A DNA stretch of 64,000 nt. It comes from Arthrinium phaeospermum (lineage: Eukaryota > Ascomycota > Sordariomycetes > Amphisphaeriales > Apiosporaceae). The stretch spans positions 620,001 through 684,000 of the forward strand of contig QYRS01000001.1 of assembly GCA_006503535.1 (NCBI GenBank). Reading direction: 5' to 3'. Numbering within the stretch: the first letter of the stretch is position 1; each line of letters opens with the position of its first letter. Below, piece after piece: positions 1 through 10,513 of the stretch. A program made the position numbers and the translations under genes. Under the pieces are notes generated by a model. It saw only the letters and a list, made by a program, of their open reading frames with translations, ran no database searches and was not told where the DNA came from.

Positions 1-2796
1 GTTCTTCTCGAACTCGTCTTCGGGCTCGGGCTGCGGAATGGGCGGGGGTGCGACGGGGGGCGTGGGCATGCTCGCTTTGCGCTCCATTATTATCTCGAGC
101 TCGCGGTCCGAGATGTCGGATACGAAGAGACGTCTGACTCGTCTGAGGATTCCTCTGAAGATGTTACTTCCGTGTCAGATTCTGGCTGGTCCTTGCCTGT
201 GTCAGAGATTTTGTTGGTATCCTCAGCACAACAGGCATCGACGCATCCTCGGCAACAGCTGTCTGGCTTTGCGAATCCTTAGTCTCATCAGCAACGGCCG
301 TGGGAGCCCCCGAGTCTGATTTGGTTTCCCCGGCGGCAGGCTTCTGGCTTGCCTCTGGCTCTTGCTTAACTTCCTGCTGGGATACCGTCTCCGTGGCATC
401 GGGCTGCTGATCTGTCTCTGTTGGTGCGACAGTCTTTGCATCCTCAGGCTTGACTACTGCTGCTGCTGCGGACTGCTCGTCGGCATGCATATGCCCTGGC
501 GTCTCGTGGGTCAGTGACGCCTCCGACGCAGCATCGTCGGTCCCAGACGTGGGAGTCTTGTCCCCTGCCTCGGTTCCCGATTCAGAGTTCTTCGACGACG
601 GGCTTTTCAATTCCTCAGACTCGACCTCAGCCTTGGGCGAGACGATCTGAACCCGTTTTTCCTTGAAGAAGACTCGGCCTGCTTGTCAGAGTCACCAGCA
701 ACATCCGAAGCAATTTTCTCCTTCGCAGCCGCCTTAGCCTCCTTCTTCGCCTGCACTTCTCCTCGTGCCGCGCCTTCTTCGCCTCCATCTTTGCCTTGGC
801 CTTGGCCTTCTGCTCGCGCCGCTTCATCTGCTCCTTGACGTCAAAGTAGTACTGCCGCTCCCGCGCCCGCATGAGCTTCTTCTTCTGCTCCCGCTTGTCC
901 TTGTCCTTCTTGCGCCGCTCAAAACTCCTTGGGCCTTCTTCTCCTCCTCCGTCTCGACCACCTGGCCCTTGCTGTGCGCCAGGGTCGTACGACATGCCCA
1001 CCCGCGACCAGCTTGTCGCGGCGGTCACGCGCGTAGCAGCGGACCATCTCCTCTATCGGCAGGATCGACATGTTGCGCGCGTCGCGTTGACCTTATGAGC
1101 ACCGTGTAGTCGCCCGCCTCGAGTTCGAGTTCCACGTTGACGCTGCGCTTCTGGCAGTAGGGGCTGATGCTGCGGACCACGTAGTCCTCCTGGCCGGCCT
1201 TGTGGACGCGGAAGTTCAGCTCGAACCGGTACTGGCCTTCGAGTCCTCGATAGTAGCGGTCGTCCAGCTGCGAGAGTACAATGACGACGGGGCCGGGCTT
1301 GGACGGGTGAAAGCGAACTGCGTGTCGTGGTAGTCGAGCGTCCAAGGAACCGAGACGGTCGTCCAGATGGCCGTGACCTTCCAGTCGGCCCCGAACAGGC
1401 GGGTCCGGTCAAAGGCCTGGTACTTACGGAGGAGGTCTTCGTACGAGATCCAGAAGGCGCCGTCGTCGCCGAAGCGGTGGTTGAGCTTCAGCAGCCAGTC
1501 GGCCGCCTCCTTGGACCCGTCGCTCCAGGCGCCCTTCCACTCGCCCTTGCCAGGGGTTCTTCAGCAGCACGAGCCGGTGGCCGTCTATCTCCACCGCCCG
1601 CATGACGAGTACGCATGGAGCTCGACGATGCCCTTGCGCTCGCCCCAGCCGATCCCCCACATGCCCGTGGAGCAGCCGAAAAGGAACTGGTCGTTGACTT
1701 TCATGAGCTCCTCGTTCCAGAAGTACTCTCGGTCGAGGATGTCCGTAGTATAGATCTCCGAGGTGACGCCGCCGGTGAGGTCCTCAATCCCTTCGCCCGT
1801 GAAGCCGCCCTCGATGGCGGCGTAGTCACCGTGGGCCTTGGCGTAGGCCTTCTCGAGCAGTGGCAGCCACGTCTCGTCGGCGTGCTCGCACTGGGCAAAG
1901 TAGAGAGCCCCGGACCCGCTCTGGTAGGCCTTGCGGTACTGCTCCTCCGAGTTGACGCGCTCGCGGTCCTCCCAGAGGATCCGCTCGAGGAAGCTCTCGT
2001 CGAAGTCGGGCTTGGTCAGGAACAGCTTGTCGTCGATAATCTCCGAAAACCATTCGCCGTCGCGGTGGAACACGAACCCATAAACACCAACAACTTCGTC
2101 GCGCGCCACGCAGACCCGCTCGATCAGGCTCGACTTGTTGCTCAGGGTGCAGAGCGCGGCCAGCAGCCAGCAGTCGCCGTCCCGCCCTGCCGCACGTCGT
2201 TGGCGGTTGGGCCGTCGATGTAGAACTTGGGATTCTCGAAGACGTCGATCACCCGCTTGACGCTCTTGGGCTTGAAGGAGGAGCTCGGCCGCTCGTCCCG
2301 CCAGTTCCAAAGCGACTCGAGCGTGTCGCGCTTCCCCCACTTCAGGTCGAACTCGAGATCGAAGTGCGGGTCCCGGTACCGCTGATTCCCGGCGGCACTC
2401 CTTGACAATCTTGGCGACCTTGGCTTTGCAGACGGCCGCTGCCTCGTCGTAGGACGCCTGGGTGGTGATACCGTGGCTGTCGAGCGACAGCGCTTGGCGG
2501 GCGCGGGCGGCATATTGGTTCTGCGGGATCACCGTGGTTGCTTCGCCCAGAGCATGTCAGTTCCTGCTGATTCAAAGGTGATCGACCTTTTGCTGTCTGT
2601 CTGTCCACTCTCACATACCTTTTCCAGGGGCTTTGGTGGTGAAACTTGCCCCAGAACTCGTCGATGGCCTGTTGCGGTGTCTGCTTCGTCTTCTAGGAAT
2701 GTTTGGTAGGACTACTGGCATCTCGGCCATGACGGTTCTGGTGCCGTCGCGGTCATCGCGAAGATACCCGGCTTCTGAGGGGGCGTATGTAGACAT
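1..2796 (-). CDS. Calpain-family (C2) cysteine protease, 3' end outside window, several frame breaks
   Basis: A cytosolic Ca-dependent-type thiol protease by family. Reading leftwards from the ATG at 2796: a short N-terminal region, an intron (about 2541-2618), then the calpain catalytic domain with the Cys motif GDCWLLAALCTL (near 2170), the His motif ELHAYS (near 1610) and the Asn motif LLKNPW (near 1560). A C2-like beta-rich domain follows (VVIVLSQLDDRYYRGLEGQY, near 1250), then a Lys/Arg/Glu-rich coiled-coil-like stretch (near 870) and a long acidic Ser/Pro/Glu-rich tail that is still open at base 1. The frame changes at about 2690, 2650, 2393, 2190, 1605, 1555, 1310, 1090, 760, 665 and 165. 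Each change can be repaired by one or two bases, usually in a homopolymer, and the conserved protein continues on both sides. I see no PalB/Rim13 hallmark, so this is another fungal calpain. It may be a real pseudogene, or intact with a faulty consensus. Confidence 0.82.
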
Positions 2797-4580
2797 GAAG
2801 GGCAGTTAGGGATATTTGGTTGCGGGTTTGATGATCTTCCATCCAAGGGCCAAATGCGTGTCTTCTCTCTATCTGAAGAAAATTCCCAAGTCGTACAGTT
2901 GGAGGCAGCCACAAGCTCAGCTGTAGTGAAAAACAGGGCAGTCACTCAATCAGAAGCCCCTCGTATTGGGTCGAGACTGTTGGGGCGGGAGGGTCAATTG
3001 TCACCAATTGATTACTCCACGGCTAAGTCCCCAAGGGAAGGACGAGGCATTTATTCATCGTGTTGCATAGTGCATAGCAAGAACGCAGCTCTCGGCGGCA
3101 AGTGTGAGCCTCTCTCCCAATAGGCTCCCAATGACCCCGGTGGCAAGAGCTGCAGAGCCGCCTCTCACCCCTCTACCGGATTCATGGACAAGTCGGGTCA
3201 GCCAGCAGCCATCACACATCGCAAGCTAAGTGGCCACCCAACCTGATCGTGCAGCTGAAGGACAGGCCATTGGAGGGACGCCCTTGTCTGGAGCCGGCGA
3301 CTCTGCATGATAATGCGGTGAGACATAAGGCTGAGATTGGAGGGGGCATGCCAAACAATATCAACCCTTGTATAATCCTAGTATTCGGTACTCCTTTGTG
3401 ATACCAACAAGCTCAGATCTGGCGTTCTGTTCCTCCTGTTCTTGCCAATAGCATTGCTCCCGATAGCTGGACAAAGTATCTAATGCAAGGCGTCTGCAAT
3501 ATCCTGGAAAGTGCGAGGGCAGGTGATGGCTGCTTTGCTTTACCGAAAAGGATCGCGCTTGGCAATCCGCGAAAATGCTCGGGGTCAAGATGACGATTTG
3601 ATGAACATTTGACTGACTGGACCGGTCGGGGAGAGGCTACCTTTGGGTACTTAGGTGCGTCGCTGCCTGTCTTGCATTTCCCGCGGCCATTTCCATTGGC
3701 TGGGTGTTACGGACCACTGCGGTCATACGGCAACAGCTGCCCTCTGACTGCATGGAGAGCGGCGTGCCCGTCTTGAAGCGGCAAAGGCGAGGCAGCTATA
3801 CTTTGACCCACGGGCGCATCTTCTACTCGAAAAGGAAGCAACCCATGTCCCAGCCTATAGTGCCACAAGTATCTTGACCCCAATAGATTGGGGTTCCGAT
3901 TGTCGATTGTGCCATCAATAGCAGGCTGACTGGTGATTGGATTAGACATTGAATATTGGCATCGGATGCTGGATACTGAAACTTGCTTACAACATGTAGA
4001 TAACGCAATGCAGAAATGGAATAGTTAGTCGCGCAACACCAAACACGGTCTTTCCCTTTCCCTCCATCAAAGTCCATCTTTTATGGATGGCATGTCAAGC
4101 GTTCTTTCCCCATCGGTAGAGAACCGCCAGGCCGTCGGAAGCAAGTCCGGACAGTCTGTGCCCGTCGTCTGTCATGACCGAGGAGAATGTGCCCAGAATA
4201 GCGACCGAATCCACTGTTGGCGTGCTTTGGGGACATCGCGACGCCGATGTTCGCTCCATCCTTGTTCGTGCTCGGGGTGTTGATAGCCCATAGCTCACTA
4301 ACAAAACCCCACCAGCCCACCATGGGAACTTCACCACCCCGCATTGATGTAATGGTAGGATATAGCCTATTGCCTACCCAAACGGATCATCCCGTCAAGG
4401 TATTGTTGCCATGACTTGTATAGAAAGTCGTCTGCTCTATCCGCGCAATGACATGATTCAGCACATTTCACTCTATATACCCTCCTTGAGACTTCCTCAT
4501 AGACAATCCCCATCTCCAATCCCACCGCGGCAGCCAGACAGATTTTCTCCCGACAGACAGCCAGCAGCTAGCTAGCAATC
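2797..4580. other. Intergenic region between divergent calpain and dehydrogenase genes
   Basis: No ORF here looks like a protein: the open frames are short, show no family motif and have no intron signals that join them. The region must contain both divergent promoters. I see no repeat or RNA gene in it. Confidence 0.5.
4472..4479 (+). promoter_or_regulatory. Possible TATA element of the dehydrogenase gene
   Basis: The string TCTATATAC lies about 100 bases before the ATG at 4581, followed by a pyrimidine-rich leader (CCTCCTTGAGACTTCCTC) typical of fungal 5' UTRs. This is a positional match only. Confidence 0.3.
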
Positions 4581-5518
4581 ATGAAGCTCCTCTACCCCAC
4601 TTCGCTGGTGCTCGACGCCAAGAGCCTCGAAGGCTTCTCCGTCTCGCTGCACCCGTACGACGTCAAGACGCCGATCCCCGACGAGCACGCCGACGCCGAG
4701 ATCCTCGTGACCTGGACAACACGGCCGCGAACCTGACGGACGCCGCGAAGCGCTGACGAAGCTGCGCTGGATCCAGTCTTTGGCCGCGGGCCCCAACGAC
4801 GTGCTGTCGGCCGGCTTCGACATCTCCAAAGTCCTCGTGACGACGGGCTCGGGCCTGCACGACCACACCGTCGCCGAGCAGCCCTGGCCCTGCTCTTGAA
4901 CGCGGCGCGCCGCTTCTACGAGATGCGCGACTGGCAGCTGCAGTCCAGTGGCCGCAGCACCTGGGCGGGCCGCAGCCGGACCGCCCCCAAGGACCGCTTC
5001 ACGACGCTGCGCGACGCCAACGTGCTCATCTGGGGCTACGGCAACATCGCCAAGGCGCTGACGCCGCACCTGCGCGGGCTGGGCGCGACGGTGCGCGGCG
5101 TCGCCCGGACGGCGGGCGTGCGCGACGCGTCGAGGTCTACGGCGACGACAAGCTGGCCGAGCTGCTGCCCCAGACCGACGCCCTCGTCATGATCCTGCCC
5201 GGCTCCGACAGCACGCGCCACGTCCTCAACGCCGAGCGCCTCAAGCAACTGCCCAAGCACGCCTGGGTCGTCAACGTCGGCCGCGGCACCTCGATCGACG
5301 AGGACGCGCTGGTGGCCGCGCTGCAGGCCGAGACGATTGGCGGCGCGGCGCTCGACGTGTTCGAGAAGGAGCCCTGCCCGAGTCCTCGACCCTCTGGAAG
5401 GCGCCCAACTGCATCATCAGCCCGCATGCGGCCGGTGGCAGGCCTCAGGGTGCGGAGGAGCTCATCAGCTCCAACCTGCCGGTTCTTGGCCGGACAAGAT
5501 TTGAGGAACATTGTGTAA
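4581..5518 (+). CDS. D-isomer-specific 2-hydroxyacid dehydrogenase, frame broken
   Basis: NAD(P)H-dependent reduction of a 2-oxoacid to a D-2-hydroxyacid (or the reverse), presumably cytosolic. The start MKLLYPTSLVLDAKSLEGF has a clear fungal leader upstream. The Rossmann nucleotide motif WGYGNIAK is near 5035. The family's catalytic Arg (NVGRGTSID, near 5280), Glu (DVFEKEP, near 5365) and His (ISPHAAGG, near 5425) are all present, and the usual C-terminal NLRRFLAG-like end is followed by TAA at 5516-5518. About 310 residues fit the family. The frame changes at about 4713, 4754, 4882, 5130, 5375 and 5478. Most can be explained by loss of one base (for example GAGCCCTG where GAGCCCCTG is expected). 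Six breaks in under 1 kb mean the sequence as given is not translatable. Substrate unknown. Confidence 0.85.
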
Positions 5519-5741
5519 AAGCCGTCACGAATGCACGACAAACAAAAAGGAAGCTAGCACGGTTGATTGTATATTCTTAGTCTTTTCACCTATCGTAGAG
5601 CGTTGATAGGATGCCACTGAATACTATAGCTTGTTACCTATATCTCACCATGAGCCTGATAGCCAAAGCCATCGCTGCAACGTAGTTGCTCATTAATCAT
5701 CGTCGTCATCGTTTTAGGTGTTGGCTGGCCAGGGGCTCTTC
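5519..5741. other. Short spacer between convergent dehydrogenase and MFS genes
   Basis: A noncoding, AT-richer stretch that must hold both 3' ends. I see no distinct terminator. Confidence 0.4.
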
Positions 5742-6297
5742 CTACGTATAGCCGGGCCATACGTATAGTACGAACGGGATCGGTACCAAGACCACCGCCA
5801 ACAGTGCTAGCAGACTGGCCCCATTGGTAGCCAGCGATGTGAACAGCTTTCGCCCGAAGAGGGGGAACGCGGCACCGAATAGGTTACGGATCTATGCCGC
5901 CAGTGCAGAGGCCGAATATACCTGTACAAGTGTGTCAGTTCTAGGTCCATATGCTTCTTTACATGAGCGATTGCTGCCACTAACCCTGTAAGCGTCCTCG
6001 GTGTATTGAAAGGTCATGAGAATCGCGTGTAGAAAGACCAGCCCCAGAACGCCGAGGCTATGACCGGATGATTGCCGGAGTACTCGCGTAGGTGGTCCAG
6101 GCGAAGAAGAACATCGAAAGGGGGAACACTTTAGTTGTCAGCATTGGACGACACAAGTTGTGCAATATCGAAAAAAAGCTCAGTAGGTCCACTACTTACT
6201 GAGCCGCATGCGTCGCCAAATGCAGCCTCGCCTCCGGGACCGCGGCACCGCCGGACCGAAGCAGCTGTCGCTGGTAGTACCGATCCTGCCAGATGTT

Positions 6298-6417
6298 CGT
6301 GAAGGGCCCGACCGAGATGCCAATGGCGATGCCGAGGAAACGCGCACCCGACCCCGATCGTGAAGGGCCCGACCGAGATGCCAATGGCGATGCGAGGAAC
6401 GCGCACCCGACCCCGAT
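6298..6417. repeat. Imperfect tandem duplication (61 + 59 bp) inside the MFS gene
   Basis: Copy 1 is 6298-6358 and copy 2 is 6359-6417. The only differences I see are two missing bases in copy 2 (GATGCCGAGGAAACGCG versus GATGCGAGGAACGCG). The protein reads coherently if only one copy is kept. Confidence 0.9.
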
Positions 6418-6871
6418 CTTGCCGAACCCGTGCCCTCGGCGCCAAGACCAGATTAAACGCATGTTAACAGGAAGCTGAGGCCGTACAGGTACCCGTTGTA
6501 CAGGGCGTTGAGGCTGACGATGGCTTCCGTGAACAGGAACCGGAAGGGCTGGTGAGGGCAAGCGGAACAGCTCGTCGGCGCTCCTGCGCTTCAGAGCATC
6601 TGGCGTGGTAGTGGCGAGCCCCCGCCGTTCTTTTGCTTGGCGGCTACTTCCCGCGCCCGCCGCCGGAGAATTGTGGTGTGTCTGGTCTCGTCGAGCACGA
6701 GCACCATGATCAGCCATAAGCCCCCGCAAGTCCCAGCAGCGCCCAGAACACCTCTCGCCACCCACGATACTCGGCCACAAAGGACATGGCGAAGAACCCG
6801 GAGGGACTACCACAAGTCGCGGCCCAGAGATAGACGGACATAGCCGCGCCCGTCTCGTCGTGCTGCCACAT

Positions 6872-6951
6872 GTCGGCGATGGACCCGCCAAAGTTGGCGA
6901 TGGTGACGGCGGTCGGCGATGGACCCGCCAAAGTTGGCGATGGTGACGGCG
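6872..6951. repeat. Perfect 40-bp tandem duplication inside the MFS gene
   Basis: 6872-6911 and 6912-6951 are identical. Forty is not a multiple of three, so the second copy shifts the frame. With one copy removed, ANFGGSIAD runs straight into MWQHDETGAAM. Confidence 0.95.
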
Positions 6952-7418
6952 GCGAAGAAGCCGCTGAAGAAGCGCAGGGCCATGAACCCGGCCAGGCTGT
7001 GGCTCAGGGCCGAGCCCGCCAGCAGCGCGAGGAAGACGGCGTAGGAGCCCTTGTAGATGACGCTGCGGCCGAAGAACTCGCTCAGGGGCGCCAGCGACAT
7101 GGGCCCGAAGGCGAGGCCCAGGATGTACAGGCTCAGGCCCAGGACGGCGACCGTCTCCGAGACGCCGAAGTCGGCGCGGAAGCTCGCGGTGGCCGGCGAG
7201 AAGCCCGACGCGCCCCAGGACACCGACAGGTCGATGGGCGTGATGACGGCCACCGTCAGCCATTTCTTCCAGGACGGCCAGTTGCGCGGGTTGTCGGGGT
7301 CGCCCGGCGCGAAACGGTCCAGCGACGGGGCTGCCGGCGCTGTTGTTGTTGTTGTCGTCGTCGAGGAGGCTAGGAGCGGCGTGGAGGCCGAGATGGCCTC
7401 TCGCGAAGAGGGTTCCAT

Positions 7419-8664
7419 TGTACCTGACTCTTGGGAGACGATCCTTGGGTTTGGGACTAATTACGCACTTTGGCGCGTTGGAAGGAGGGCAGAGCAATGT
7501 AGTCTCAAGGCCAATCCCGAGCCTCAGCACATGATCCGAGTATGAGGTTCGGAGCTTACATGGGCGTTGCACAGGCGGTACTGGGGGGAGGGGTGGACTT
7601 GGGATGACGTCGTTTTAGCTGCGAGTTAGCGGAGTCATGGTCAGAGAGTCGAAGGTCATTTGGCAAATGCACCACCACCTTTTGCCCATGTTCGAGATAA
7701 GCAGGCCAGTTCATGATGCGTACGCGATCTTTTCGGTAAACAAATACACATACTCACAGAAAGAGTTCAGGCAAGCGAGTCAGCAGCTACGGTAGGCAGA
7801 GATGTAGACCGAACTCGAACAAGAATGTGGCATGTTGTCAGCAACGCCATCGGCTTGGCAAGGCGATCCTAGATCCTTCAACTGCAAGTTGGAAGGGACC
7901 TTAGGTGATCAACACTCGGAGTAACTTACCACCGCTGACGAAACTTGACAGAGATGTATAATCAAATTGCATCTATGTGGTTGCATTACCATAAGTTCCA
8001 TATATTTCCTTTTGGGGGTTCAGTAGCCCCATGATCATGTTCATGTCTCCGTCGTTCACTGGTTAGCCCCCATCGGAGCCTCTAACAGAGTCGGTGGTCG
8101 GCAAACAACGCTTCCATCAATGACTCCTTTCAGCACGGCACATCGGCCATAATATGTATATATTTTCTTGATGGAATACGGACCCCTGGATCCAAAAGGT
8201 CAGCCCTACCCATAACCACAGTCGCCAGTGTCTTCTTATGGGCCCTGCCAGTCAGCTTATCCCAAGAGGGCCTGGAGACCCCCACATCGGGGTCCGGCCA
8301 TGAAACTACAGCGAACCTCCGGACTTTTGGGAGTGCGCCCTTCGGTTCCCGGACAATTGAACCAAGTACCTCGTTCTCGTATGACCAGCAGGCGCTGCCT
8401 CAAGGACAAAAACAAATGTGCGCCATGGCGGCGGTACCCGTCTGGCCCCTTTGCTTACTGTAAGAAGCCAAGGGGCTGGCCCTCAAATAAATAACCGTTG
8501 GCTGGCGTCGCTTTTCGCCTTGGATTATGCTCGGGTAATACGATGTAAACTTACGTGCCTCCTCTCTTTGTTCGCGACATATAGAAGAAATACGTCAAAC
8601 AGTATTAGGATCTGGACTACATTGACTACCACCACTGAAGTTGCTTCGTGAGATACGCATCACG
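7419..8664. other. Intergenic region between divergent MFS and MCR1-like genes
   Basis: No coding potential that I can support. It presumably holds both promoters. Confidence 0.45.
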
Positions 8665-9688
8665 ATGGCTATGTTTCAGAGAGTTCGGCCAGGCTACGTG
8701 CTCGGCGGGGTGGCCGCCGCCGGCATTGGTTTGACTTTGCTGTCCCGGAACCTGACAAGCGAGGCATCAGCGTCGACGGGGGCTCCCCGGAAGATCTTCC
8801 CTGGCGGTCCAGCTTTCGTCGCCCTTCCGCTCGAGAGTTCGGAGCTGGTAAACCATAACACCAAGCGGCTTCGCTTCAAGCTCCCGGAACCTGACGCAAT
8901 CACCGGGTTACCGCTGGAGGGTGAGTAGCGCCTACCTGAACTGGGCATGCGACCAACAACGGCAAGCAAAAGCAGAACCGCTGACACAATGAACAGCTTC
9001 ATTAATCACTTTCGCATTTCCCAAAGGAAGTTGGACACCGACCGGTAAACCGTATACCCCGATCACCCCAGCAGGTAAGTTACCAGACAGAGCAGCAACG
9101 GCACATCATCCACCTGAGGCAAACCTTGCTGATCGTATCCACCGCAGATGAGCCCGGCTTCTTGGCTCCTGGTCAAGCACTACCCCGGCGGCAAGATGAG
9201 CACGCACCTGCACTCCCTCCAGCCGGGGGACAGCCTGCGCTTCGTGGCCCCCCTCAAGCACTACGCCTGGACGCCCAACCAGCACCCACATCACCCTGAT
9301 CGCCGGCGGCGCTGGCATCACGCCCATGTTCCAGCTGATCCAGGGCATCCTGCAGAACCCGGAGGACGCGACCCAGATCTCGTTGGTATTTGGCGTCAAC
9401 ACCGACGCCGACATCCTGCTCAAGGACGAGTTCGACCAGTTCGAGAAGCAGTACCCGGGCCGGTTCAAGGCCACGTACACGGTCAGCCGGCCGGACCCAA
9501 GCTCCCCGTACCACAAGGGATACGTCACGCAGGAGCTCCTGAAAGAGGTCATACCCGTGACCGGTTCCTCTAAGGTCTTTGTCTGTGGGCCGCCGGGCTT
9601 CGAGGATGCGTTGATGGGCGGGAAGAACAAGCCGCCGGGTATTCTGGAGCAGCTGGGGTATGGCAAGGATAAGGTGTTCAAATTCTAG
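8665..9688 (+). CDS. MCR1: Mitochondrial NADH-cytochrome b5 reductase 2 (MCR1-like), two frame breaks
   Basis: FAD flavoprotein that passes electrons from NADH to cytochrome b5; the yeast homologue sits in the outer membrane and intermembrane space. Exons are 8665-8920, 8997-9074 and 9148-9688, with GTGAGT...CAG and GTAAGT...CAG introns. The N terminus has one hydrophobic segment ([17 protein letters not shown]). The FAD motif is [14 protein letters not shown], followed by [11 protein letters not shown]-binding motifs are GGAGITPM and VCGPPGF, and the protein ends in KDKVFKF, as family members usually end in YKF. About 300 residues is normal. Frame changes occur at about 9166 (two bases missing in the LELLVKHYP region) and 9287 (CACCCACATC where CACACCCACATC is expected). 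Identity is very secure; only the integrity is in doubt. The ATG at 8665 precedes the signal/TM segment directly. Confidence 0.93.
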
Positions 9689-9877
9689 TGGTTGCGAATC
9701 ACTACCATAGCGCTTGGTTTGATAGACAGTGTTTCGAGCGACATGTATCGAGGTAAAGTTAGTTTTCACAATAGACCGTTCAGAACAAGATGGGTGTGCC
9801 TTTTGGGCCATGTCTCGTTAAATTTCCTCTGTAGCGTACAATTCTCATGATAAGTCAAAGGGTCGAAGATTGCTCTC

Positions 9878-10513
9878 TCAAGCATCTCTCAAGTTCTCGT
9901 TGCCGCCTGCCCGGGCATCGATGCCCTCCGTGTGGGTACCGTGTTGCCGTCCCCCCTTGATCGCCTCTCTCCTGTCCGCTTGCTCGGCCTTTTGCTATAA
10001 TCGGGCGAAGGTTTCGTGTCAGCAGCAGTGGTCTCTTTTTCTCCAATACCATGATAAATCAGAGAGACGACCCGCCCCTTTAGAGCCATTGTTTTCTTGC
10101 AGAAAAAGAAAGCTTACCGGTCCAGATTGGCCGCCAAATCCGGCTCGCTGCCCGTAGCCCCCGCCTTGCCCTCGACGGCGCTCGCGACGCGCCCCTCGGC
10201 GGCGCCCGCGGTCATGGCCTCGCCCTCGAGCTCCTTGTGGCGGCCGACGTCCTCCTGCGTCAGGCCCCGGCGCTCCTCGCCCGCGGGGGGCGCGCCCGCA
10301 CGCCGTAGCCCAGGCTGGAGGGCTGGGGGGAGCCGTCCTGTTGGGGCGCCGAGCTGCCGGTCTGGCCGCTCGTGGGCAGGCGCTCGTCGAGCCGCTGGCC
10401 GTGCGGGTGCGAGTGTGCCTTCGCGCTCTTCTCGGCCGGGTTGGCGGTCGCCGCGTTGCCGGCGTCTTGTAGGCGGTCTCGAGAGACGGTTGGGAGGGGC
10501 CTTGGGGATCCAT
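9878..10513 (-). CDS. Small conserved low-complexity fungal protein, frame broken
   Basis: Function unknown. The ATG at 10513 begins MDPQGPSQPSLETAYK. The protein continues as a hydrophilic, probably disordered chain (AEKSAKAHSHPHGQRLDERL near 10410, EERRGLTQEDVGRHKELEGE near 10250, VEGKAGATGSEPDLAANLDR near 10130). An intron (9995-10117, GTAAGC...TAG) follows, then a lysine/arginine-rich tail ending NENLRDA and TGA at 9878-9880. This layout matches a small hypothetical protein family I have met in Sordariomycetes, with no assigned role. Frame changes occur near 10465, 10300 and 9990. Each is repaired by one base in a run (AAGG, CCCCCC, CAAAAA). About 165 residues after repair. Confidence 0.6.

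Larger units (their letters stand above)
5742..7418 (-). pseudogene. MFS transporter (DHA1 / multidrug-polyamine type), broken by indels, two tandem duplications and a stop
   Basis: A plasma-membrane 12-TM major facilitator, probably proton-coupled drug/polyamine export judging from the family. N-terminal NPRNWPSWKKWLTVAV is the classic fungal DHA1 entry to TM1. SEFFGRSVIYKGSY (near 7080) is the TM2-3 loop motif, and LVLDETRHTTILRRR (near 6680) is the central loop after TM6. The C terminus runs FPLSMFFFAWTTYAS (near 6110), then NLFGAAFPLFGRKLF and VLVPIPFVLYVWPGYT. Probable introns are 6129-6199 and 5922-5984. Faults: a 40-bp tandem duplication (6872-6951) that alone shifts the frame, a roughly 60-bp tandem duplication (6298-6417), single-base losses near 6060 and 6020, and an in-frame TAG near 5893. 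Called pseudogene because it cannot be translated as given; several faults look like consensus errors. Confidence 0.72.

Noticed and set aside
1..2796. PalB/Rim13 (pH-signalling calpain) identity
   Set aside because: No MIT domain at the N terminus, and the acidic/Lys-rich C terminus is of another calpain group.
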